Positions 14,217-19,437 of a stretch of 19,437 nucleotides of DNA are shown piece after piece; position 1 is the first letter of the stretch, and each line of letters starts with the position of its first letter. The DNA is from CAYNLG01 sp964397995 (lineage in GTDB: Bacteria > Planctomycetota > Phycisphaerae > FEN-1346), in assembly GCA_964397995.1 (NCBI GenBank), contig CAYNLG010000071.1, forward strand, positions 1-19,437, in the 5' to 3' direction. The translations under genes were made by a program, and so were the position numbers. The notes below the pieces were generated by a model. That model was not told the DNA's origin and ran no database searches. It was given only the letters and a program-made list of their open reading frames with translations.

Positions 14217-15128
14217 ATGCGCGCCCACCTGCCTCCCGTTGTTCTGGCCGGCGTCCTGGCCACGCTGTTCGGGCCGATGGCGGCTGCGACGTCGGTCGCA
14301 CCCACCGCCGCCCTCGCCCCCGCTGATGACGAGACGAGGCCCGACGCGCCCGCCGCCGAGAAAGCCCCTGATGAATCGCCACCCGCCGGCCCGGCGACGC
14401 AGGCGCCGACGGATGCGGCCGCGGAGGCCAAGGCCGACGCGGCGTCGGAAGCCGCGAAGGCGGCCGAAGCGCGGCGGCTGCTCCGCGAGTACGCCCGCGT
14501 CAACCGGACGATGGGCGCCCGGATGCACCGCGGGCCGACCCTCGAGGCCATGAACGCCAAGGACGCCCTGAAGCTGCTGGGCGACCTTGGCAACTTCGGC
14601 GTCGTCTTCGACCCGGTGCTCCGCGAGCAAGGGCTCGACCTGGAGTCGCGGGTCGTCTCGCTCGAGGTCAAGGGCATCGCGTACGAGGACGCGCTCATGC
14701 TCATCCTGCCGCCCGAGTACGGCTACAAGATCGGCCCCGGGTACGTGCTGATCACGACGCTGGAGAAGTCGTGGCAGCCGCTGCCCGTGCGGACCTACAG
14801 CATCCAGCTGACGCTCGCGACGGTGCCGAACTTCGTCGGGCCGCGCTTCGACCCAGGCGACGTCAGCTCGCGGGGCGGGTCGAGCGGGCCGATGATCGAC
14901 TGGCAGACGATCATGGACGAGCCGGAGGTCGGCGAGGACCAGGCGACGCCGGGGCGGGTGATCGACCTGATCCAGAAACACGTGACGCACGTCAGCGACC
15001 GGCGGATCGCCCCGTGGGAAGCCGAGGGCGGCCCGGCCACCATCGAGTACTTCCAGGGCCGCCTCGTCATCTCGCAGACCGAGTACGGGCACCGGATGAT
15101 CCGGCGGCTGCTGTCGAAGATCGAATAG
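14217..15128 (+). CDS. secreted protein with secretin N0/STN-like domain
   Basis: The product has 303 residues. It begins with a signal peptide (MRAHLPPVVLAGVLATLFGP) and a Pro/Ala/Glu-rich linker to about residue 95. Residues about 110-185 resemble the short beta-alpha domain at the N-terminus of secretins and TonB receptors: LEAMNAKDALKLLGDLGNFG, VVFDPVLRE, VSLEVKGIAYEDALMLILPP and YKIGPGYVLIT. The C-terminal part (LPVRTYSIQ, then VIDLIQKHV and IEYFQGRLVISQTEYGHRMI) looks like the follow-on domain of planctomycete STN-type proteins. No secretin pore domain is present, so it is not a channel. The ATG follows GAGAGGGG; an upstream in-frame TTG at 14199 is less likely. It is likely periplasmic, function unknown. 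Confidence 0.7.
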   Translation: MRAHLPPVVLAGVLATLFGPMAAATSVAPTAALAPADDETRPDAPAAEKAPDESPPAGPATQAPTDAAAEAKADAASEAAKAAEARRLLREYARVNRTMGARMHRGPTLEAMNAKDALKLLGDLGNFGVVFDPVLREQGLDLESRVVSLEVKGIAYEDALMLILPPEYGYKIGPGYVLITTLEKSWQPLPVRTYSIQLTLATVPNFVGPRFDPGDVSSRGGSSGPMIDWQTIMDEPEVGEDQATPGRVIDLIQKHVTHVSDRRIAPWEAEGGPATIEYFQGRLVISQTEYGHRMIRRLLSKIE

Positions 15129-15146
15129 GCGTCCCCCCCAAGCGCG

Positions 15147-15225
15147 TTGCTTTGGCGCCGATTTCGTGTACACTTCCGTGCACGATACGCCGCCGGGCCG
15201 CCGCGCTGCCGCGGGCGCGGCCCGG
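15147..15225 (+). promoter_or_regulatory. candidate promoter and leader hairpin before the histidine kinase
   Basis: TTGCTT (15147-15152) and TACACT (15169-15174) are spaced by 16 bp. The palindrome GTGTACAC (15166-15173) overlaps the -10. Downstream, CCGGGCCGC (15193-15201) and GCGGCCCGG (15217-15225) form a perfect 9-bp stem just before the GGGGGGAC that serves as ribosome-binding site. The -35 is poor. Confidence 0.3.
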
Positions 15226-15243
15226 CCGGGGGGACGGTTCCGC

Positions 15244-16482
15244 ATGACGCCATCGCTCCAGCACCGCCTGGCCGACCCGGCTGCGCTACTGGCCCTGTAC
15301 GACCGCATGCTGGGCAGCGTGGACCTGCCGGAGGTCCTGCGCGACGTGGCCGAGGTCGTCCGCGACGACTTCCGCGCTGAGGGGGCCACGGTCTATCTCG
15401 TCGCCACGGAGAGCCGGGAACTGGTGTCGGCGGCCCTCTTGGGCACGTCGGTGGCCACGATTCGCGTCCCCGTCAACCCGGCGTCGCTGGCCGGGTACTG
15501 CGCCTCCAGCGGCCGCGCCTTCGTCGTGCCCGACGCCTACGGCGACCTCTCGGCCATCGACCCCGCGCTCCACTTCGACCGGTCGTGGGACCTGGCCACC
15601 GGGTTCCGCACGCGCGACGTCCTCTGCGCCCCGGCGGTTTTCAAGGGCGAGACGGTCGGCGTCGTCCAGGTGATCAACTCGCGCGGCGAGGCGTTCTCGG
15701 AGGAGGACATCCCGGCGCTGGCGATGGTGTCGCGGCTGATCGGCTACGCCCTCTACCACGCCCGGCTCTACGACGACCTCGCGACGCTCAAGGAACTCGG
15801 CAAGGAGAAGGCCCAGTTCATCCGCGTCCTGGTCCACGAGCTGAAGGCGCCGGCGGCCGGGGCGAAGATGCTCCTCGACGCCATGCGGATGAAACACGCC
15901 GACAGCCCCGATGTGGCCGCCTTGGCCGACCGCATCGGCGCCCGGATGGACCAGCTCCTGAAGCTGATCGGCGAGACGCTGGACCTGGCACGCGTCCAGT
16001 CCGGCCAGCCTCTCGGCGAGATCGGCGTCGTGGACTTGGCGGGGGCGGTGCGGGCGGCCTGCACGCCGTACGAGGAGGAGGCCCGGGCGAAGGGCCTCGC
16101 GATGCGGGTCCGCGTGCCCGACCGGCCGGTCCCGGTCCGGTTCGACTCGCAGGGGCTGGACCTGGCGATCTCGAACCTCGTCTCGAACGCCGTCAAGTAC
16201 ACCGCCGAGGGCCGCGTCGAGGTCACCGTCGACCGCCGGCGCGAGTGGGCCGTGCTGGCCGTCCGCGACACCGGCATCGGCATCCCGGAGGCCGACTGCG
16301 GGCAGATGTTCCGCGAGTTCTTCCGGGCCTCGAATGCGCGACGGGAGCGGATCCGCGGGACGGGCGTGGGCCTGGCGGGCGCGAAACGGATCGTCGAGCG
16401 ATTCGGCGGGACGCTGGGCCTGGAGAGCCGCGAGAACGAGGGCTCGACCTTCTCGGTCCGCCTGCCGCTGCTCCTGCAGTAA
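15244..16482 (+). CDS. soluble sensor histidine kinase with GAF domain
   Basis: A 412-residue two-component kinase without membrane segments, so it senses a cytoplasmic signal. A GAF domain spans about residues 20-175 (VLRDVAEVVRDDF, LCAPAVFKGETVGVVQVINS). A helical linker leads to the HisKA H-box LVHELKAP, with His198 as the likely phosphate acceptor. The HATPase_c domain has the N-box ISNLVSNAVKYT (about 310), G1 DTGIGIP (about 342) and G2 GTGVGLAGAKRIVE (about 373). The ATG at 15244 gives a good N-terminus; an in-frame ATG at 15166 would sit on the candidate -10 and encodes a low-complexity stretch. No response regulator is adjacent, so the partner is unknown. GAF ligand not predictable. 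Confidence 0.88.
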   Translation: MTPSLQHRLADPAALLALYDRMLGSVDLPEVLRDVAEVVRDDFRAEGATVYLVATESRELVSAALLGTSVATIRVPVNPASLAGYCASSGRAFVVPDAYGDLSAIDPALHFDRSWDLATGFRTRDVLCAPAVFKGETVGVVQVINSRGEAFSEEDIPALAMVSRLIGYALYHARLYDDLATLKELGKEKAQFIRVLVHELKAPAAGAKMLLDAMRMKHADSPDVAALADRIGARMDQLLKLIGETLDLARVQSGQPLGEIGVVDLAGAVRAACTPYEEEARAKGLAMRVRVPDRPVPVRFDSQGLDLAISNLVSNAVKYTAEGRVEVTVDRRREWAVLAVRDTGIGIPEADCGQMFREFFRASNARRERIRGTGVGLAGAKRIVERFGGTLGLESRENEGSTFSVRLPLLLQ

Positions 16483-16555
16483 ACCCAGGATCCCAGCACG
16501 CCCAAGCCCAATCGACCCAAGGGCTCAGGGGCACAAAAGGGGAGGTGCCTGTTCC

Positions 16556-17350
16556 ATGTCACGCCATACCGAACCCTCCGGTGTTCATGCGTACTACAAG
16601 GCATTACAAAGGATTCTCAAACTGCAGTCGCATATCCTTACGGGCGCCATTCCACACCGCGGCGAACGCGGCAAAAACGACGAATTGCGCCTGCGTGATT
16701 TCCTGCAACGTGTTTTGCCACGCAGGTTCAGCGTCGGCAGCGGTTTCCTCGTGTGTTCCGATCCTCCGTCCAAGGCCGGCCCGCAGACGGACCTTATCAT
16801 TTATGACAACCTCCACAACTCCCCCCTCTGTCCCGAGATCGCCTCAGAAGTCTATCCCATCGAAATGGTGTATGCCACGATCGAAGTCAAGGGCTCCTTG
16901 GATAAAGGTAAAGAACAGCTGCAAAAGGCGTTAGAGGATGTCGCAGCTATCCGAAGTCTCGCACAGAAGAAATACTACGTTGAATACAACAGCGTGCCCA
17001 GGCGCCCCGATGTGCCGGACCAGAGGGTGGTCCAGCCCTCTGAGCACGGGGTGTCGCTGCCGCCGCGTTCCTTTCTTTTCGCATATGAGGGTCGCAGTCT
17101 GGGCACCATCGACGACTTCCGCGATGCCCTTGAGGCCGCCCTGACTGAACACAAAGACGCGCATTTGCATGGCGTGGTGGTTCTTGACCAGGACTGGTTC
17201 CTGGCTCAGGAGGCTTTCAGTGAACCACCGACCGTTCAGGCCCACCGCGAAAACGCCCTTCTTCGGTTCGTTAGCAGACTTATTCACACCATGGCTAGTA
17301 TGCCCATGGCCCCAGCCAGCATAGACCGCTATATGCTACCTTCGGGCTAG
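16556..17350 (+). CDS. DUF6602-like protein with a nuclease-type fold signature
   Basis: The 264-residue product resembles the DUF6602 type. A helical N-terminus is followed by DELRLRDFLQRVLPRRFSVGSG, then QTDLIIYDN (Asp79, Asp84) and VYATIEVKGSLDKG (Glu110, Lys112). The D...ExK spacing is that of the PD-(D/E)XK restriction-endonuclease-like fold, but activity is untested. The ATG follows GGGGAGGTG (about 16540-16547). The gene is clearly less GC-rich than its neighbours (about 45-62% in sampled lines against roughly 70%) and uses many A/T-ending codons, so it was probably acquired by transfer. The open frame continues upstream into the kinase gene, but that part is in the wrong frame for the kinase and meaningless. 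Family membership is from memory of the motif pattern. Confidence 0.65.
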   Translation: MSRHTEPSGVHAYYKALQRILKLQSHILTGAIPHRGERGKNDELRLRDFLQRVLPRRFSVGSGFLVCSDPPSKAGPQTDLIIYDNLHNSPLCPEIASEVYPIEMVYATIEVKGSLDKGKEQLQKALEDVAAIRSLAQKKYYVEYNSVPRRPDVPDQRVVQPSEHGVSLPPRSFLFAYEGRSLGTIDDFRDALEAALTEHKDAHLHGVVVLDQDWFLAQEAFSEPPTVQAHRENALLRFVSRLIHTMASMPMAPASIDRYMLPSG

Positions 17351-17404
17351 GGGCGGTTTGTGTCTTCGCTCTGCTGGGCTGCAGCCAACCGGCTCCTGTG
17401 AACT

Positions 17405-17435
17405 CGCAAATCCGTAACCAGAATGCCGATTTGCG
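17405..17435 (+). promoter_or_regulatory. inverted repeat between the DUF6602-like gene and the ATPase gene
   Basis: CGCAAATC (17405-17412) and GATTTGCG (17428-17435) form a perfect 8-bp inverted repeat with a 15-nt spacer, about 40 bp upstream of the ATPase promoter. No U-run follows. It could be an operator or a weak transcript end; the 161-bp gap otherwise holds only the promoter. Confidence 0.35.
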
Positions 17436-17475
17436 CGGTCGCGGCCGCACGGCGCCCCCGAGAGGCCGATTTGGC

Positions 17476-17503
17476 TTGCAATTCCGCAGCCAGGGCGCAT
17501 AAT
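17476..17503 (+). promoter_or_regulatory. promoter of the ATPase gene, probably giving a leaderless mRNA
   Basis: TTGCAA (17476-17481) and CATAAT (17498-17503, five of six to TATAAT) are spaced by 16 bp. The ATG of the gene is at 17512, only 8 nt after the -10, where transcription itself should begin. No Shine-Dalgarno sequence is present. Confidence 0.55.
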
Positions 17504-17511
17504 TGCAGAAT

Positions 17512-18747
17512 ATGGCCCCAGAGCGCACCGCCTACGTCCGCCGCGCCATCGAACCCGTCCTCGAACGGGCTCTGGTCGAGTTCCCGGTCGTCACCCTCAG
17601 CGGCCCTCGCCAGTCGGGCAAGACGACGTTTCTGCGGCACCGGTTCGGACGCCGGTTCGGGTACGTCTCGCTGGAGCCGCCGGACGTGCGGCAGTCGGCC
17701 GCGGCCGACCCGCGGGGCTTCCTGGCGGCATATCCGCCGCCGGTCATCTTCGACGAGGTTCAGCACGCCCCGGACCTGCTCCCTTACATCAAGGAGCGCG
17801 TCGACGCCGACCGGAGCCGCCCCGGCCAGTACGTCCTCACGGGGTCCCAGGACCTCTTGATGAACCGGCGGGTGTCGGAGTCGCTGGCCGGCCGCACGGC
17901 CATCCTCCGCCTGTTGCCGCTGGCGAACGCCGAGCTGCTGGGCGACCCCGGCCGGGCCTTGCCGTGGGAGCGGGCCGCGGGGGAGGCCCCGCCCGCGCCG
18001 GAGCCGGCGCACGGGGGCCTTTGGGCGGCTTTCTTGCGCGGCTTCTTCCCGGAGCCGGCCACGCACCCGGAGCGAGACCTCGGCCTCTGGTACCAGGCCT
18101 ACATCCAGACGTACCTGGAGCGGGACGTGCGCGGCCTGCGCCGCCTCGGCGAACTGACCGAGTTCCAGCGGTTTCTCCAGGCCCTCGCCGCGCGCAGCGC
18201 CCAGTTGCTGAACGTGGCCGGGCTGGGCCGCGACCTCGGCATCGCGGCCAACACGGTCAAGGCGTGGCTCTCGGTTCTGGAGGCGACCCACCAGGTCATC
18301 GTCCTGCGGCCATGGTTCGTCAGCGCGGGCAAGCGGCTCGTCAAGACGCCCAAGGTCTACTTCGCCGACGTGGGGCTCCTGTGCCATCTGGCCGGCCTGC
18401 GGGACGCGCGGCACGCGGCCGCCGGGCCGATGGGCGGGGCGATCCTCGAGACGGCCGTTGTGGCGGAGGTGGTTAAGCGCCTGCGGCACCGCGGCCGGGA
18501 CCCGCGCGTCAGCTTCTGGCGGACGGCGGCCGGGGCGGAGGTCGACCTCGTGGTCGAGGCCGACGGCCGCGCCGTCCCCGTCGAGGTCAAGCTCTCGGCG
18601 ACGCCCAGGCCGGCGATGGGACGGCACGTCCGGGCGTTCCTGGCGGACTACCCCGACCAGGCCGACCGGGGCTACGTGGTGCACCCGGGGGACGTGCGGC
18701 TGCCTCTCGGCGAGGGCGTGGAGGCCGTGCCGTTCGGGGCGCTGTAG
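17512..18747 (+). CDS. AAA-type ATPase with DUF4143 C-terminal domain
   Basis: The 411-residue protein belongs to the common AAA_14/DUF4143 group. Walker A is GPRQSGKTT (31-39), Walker B is VIFDEVQHAPDLL (about 79-91), and the sensor-like strand is YVLTGSQDLLM. The middle has a winged-helix-like segment VAGLGRDLGIAANTVKAWLSVL. The tail has KTPKVYFADVGLLCHLAG and ILETAVVAEVVK, then FWRT..GAEVDLVVE and VPVEVKLS, an E...D...ExK pattern typical of nuclease-fold domains. The ATG at 17512 is favoured; an in-frame TTG at 17503 overlaps the -10. The family is widespread and poorly understood; links to stress, mobile or toxin-like systems are speculative. Base composition is native, unlike the gene before it. 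Confidence 0.85.
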   Translation: MAPERTAYVRRAIEPVLERALVEFPVVTLSGPRQSGKTTFLRHRFGRRFGYVSLEPPDVRQSAAADPRGFLAAYPPPVIFDEVQHAPDLLPYIKERVDADRSRPGQYVLTGSQDLLMNRRVSESLAGRTAILRLLPLANAELLGDPGRALPWERAAGEAPPAPEPAHGGLWAAFLRGFFPEPATHPERDLGLWYQAYIQTYLERDVRGLRRLGELTEFQRFLQALAARSAQLLNVAGLGRDLGIAANTVKAWLSVLEATHQVIVLRPWFVSAGKRLVKTPKVYFADVGLLCHLAGLRDARHAAAGPMGGAILETAVVAEVVKRLRHRGRDPRVSFWRTAAGAEVDLVVEADGRAVPVEVKLSATPRPAMGRHVRAFLADYPDQADRGYVVHPGDVRLPLGEGVEAVPFGAL

Positions 18748-18769
18748 CGCGCTGGCCGCCATTTGCCTC

Positions 18770-18797
18770 TTGACACCCGCCGCGCGGCGACGATACT
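18770..18797 (+). promoter_or_regulatory. leuS promoter
   Basis: A perfect -35 TTGACA (18770-18775) and a GATACT -10 (18792-18797, four of six) are spaced by 16 bp. The start is predicted near 18804, 3 nt before the leader-peptide ATG. It lies upstream of the terminator-like hairpin, so leuS transcripts must cross that hairpin. Confidence 0.6.
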
Positions 18798-18806
18798 GGG
18801 GGCGTC

Positions 18807-18851
18807 ATGATGCGGCGCGGCGAGAACTCGGCCCTGAACCTTACCCGGTAA
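18807..18851 (+). CDS. putative leuS leader peptide
   Basis: A 14-codon ORF, MMRRGENSALNLTR, starts about 3 nt after the predicted transcription start and ends with TAA at 18849-18851. It contains two Leu codons two apart, CTG (18834-18836) and CTT (18840-18842); CTT is uncommon in this GC-rich window. Translation would be leaderless or rely on the weak GGGGG just upstream. The stop lies 2 nt before the antiterminator arm, so a ribosome at the stop would cover that arm and one held at the Leu codons would leave it free. This matches the geometry of amino-acid attenuators. It is short enough to be a chance ORF. Confidence 0.5.
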   Translation: MMRRGENSALNLTR

Positions 18852-18853
18852 AT

Positions 18854-18922
18854 CCCGGGGCCGCTGCGCGCACACGTTGAGGACACCGGCCTCGGGCATC
18901 CCCCGGGGCTTTCTTTCTTTTT
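18854..18922 (+). terminator. attenuator with antiterminator and terminator hairpins before leuS
   Basis: CCCGGGGCCG (18854-18863) can pair over 10 bp with CGGCCTCGGG (18887-18896), one G-U. The same middle arm GCCTCGGG (18889-18896) can instead pair over 8 bp with CCCGGGGC (18902-18909), one G-U, in a hairpin with a 5-nt loop followed by a tract with 11 T in 13 nt (18910-18922). The second fold is a textbook intrinsic terminator 24 nt before the leuS ATG. The two folds exclude each other. The leader (about 140 nt to leuS) is too short for a T-box, and I see no T-box sequence. Confidence 0.65.
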
Positions 18923-18946
18923 GGGCGGCTGGAAGCGAGCACCGAC

Positions 18947-19437
18947 ATGAGCGAATACGACCCGCACGCCGTCGAGGCGCGGTGGCAACAGTGGTGGGCC
19001 GACCACGGCACGTTCGAGACCCCCTCGGAGGTCGACCCGGAGCGCAAGTTCTACTGCCTGACCATGTTCCCGTACCCGTCGGGGACGCTCCACGTCGGCC
19101 ATGGCCGCAACTACATCATGGGCGACGTCGTCAGCCGCTACGAGATGATGCGCGGCCGGACGGTCCTCTCGCCGATGGGCTGGGACGCGTTCGGGCTGCC
19201 GGCGGAGAACGCGGCCATCAAGAACGAGACGCTGCCGGCGACGTACGTCCGCGAGAACGTCGCGTACATGAAGGAGCAGTTCCGCCGCTGGGGCGTCGGC
19301 TACGACTGGCGCCGCGAGGTCAACACCAGCGACCCCGCCTACTACAAGTGGACCCAGTGGGTTTTCCTCGTCCTCTACGAGCGGGGACTGGCGTACCGCA
19401 AGACCGCCCCGGTCAACTGGTGCCCCCAGTGCCAGAC
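18947..19437 (+). CDS. leuS: leucyl-tRNA synthetase, N-terminal part (runs off the window)
   Basis: LeuRS charges tRNA-Leu with leucine. The 163 codons present cover the start of the class I catalytic domain: YDPHAVEARWQQWWADHGTF, the KFYCLTMFPYPSG segment, the HIGH motif as HVGH (residues 49-52) and then GRNYIMGD, SPMGWDAFGLPAENAAI and the NWCPQCQ zinc-ribbon start at the window edge. The start MSEYDPHAV is preceded by GGAAGCGAG, a modest ribosome-binding site. The ORF continues beyond 19437. Expression is probably set by the attenuator directly upstream. Confidence 0.96.
   Translation, partial: MSEYDPHAVEARWQQWWADHGTFETPSEVDPERKFYCLTMFPYPSGTLHVGHGRNYIMGDVVSRYEMMRGRTVLSPMGWDAFGLPAENAAIKNETLPATYVRENVAYMKEQFRRWGVGYDWRREVNTSDPAYYKWTQWVFLVLYERGLAYRKTAPVNWCPQCQ

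Noticed and set aside
18804..18946. T-box riboswitch upstream of leuS
   Set aside because: The leader is about 140 nt, too short for a T-box stem I plus antiterminator, and there is no GGGTGG-type T-box sequence.
1..19437. CRISPR arrays, tRNA or rRNA genes, transposase genes
   Set aside because: I looked for regularly spaced repeats, cloverleaf or rRNA signatures and transposase motifs on both strands and saw none.

Overview
The window is a GC-rich (roughly 70% by eye) bacterial chromosome segment. Every gene I can support lies on the + strand. The organism is probably a member of the Planctomycetota, perhaps near Phycisphaerae. Support for this is the high GC, the long acidic tails on ribosomal proteins S16 and L19, a Lys/Ala-rich head on GyrB, a large extra-cytoplasmic insert in the ABC exporter, and secreted proteins of a kind I associate with that phylum. 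The assignment is an inference; no 16S gene is present.

Layout. (1) 74-2032: a ribosomal/tRNA-modification operon, promoter - hairpin leader - rpsP - trmD - a small membrane ORF - rplS, without rimM. (2) 2130-4157: an MsbA-like ABC exporter. (3) 4158-10459: a replication cluster, dnaA - dnaN - dciA-like (DUF721) - gyrB, without recF. DnaA boxes lie on both sides of dnaA, an arrangement like the bipartite oriC of Bacillus subtilis. (4) 10460-14174: a hairpin after gyrB, then a secreted protein interrupted by an AT-richer repeat-like segment, larC (nickel-pincer cofactor) and a family 2 membrane glycosyltransferase. These three genes overlap end to start and look co-transcribed. (5) 14217-16482: a secreted secretin-N-domain-like protein and a soluble GAF-histidine kinase. 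(6) 16556-18747: a low-GC, apparently acquired DUF6602-like nuclease-fold gene, and an AAA ATPase with a DUF4143-type tail that looks leaderless. (7) 18770-19437: the start of leuS behind a promoter, a 14-codon leader peptide and mutually exclusive antiterminator/terminator hairpins.

The most interesting element is the leuS leader. A consensus -35 promoter, a short ORF with two Leu codons, a 10-bp antiterminator and an 8-bp terminator with a U-rich tail lie in the order and spacing expected for ribosome-mediated attenuation of leucyl-tRNA synthetase. Other points worth a look are the repeated sequences flanking dnaA, the repeat-like insertion read in frame inside a secreted protein, and a change of G/C strand bias just after gyrB.
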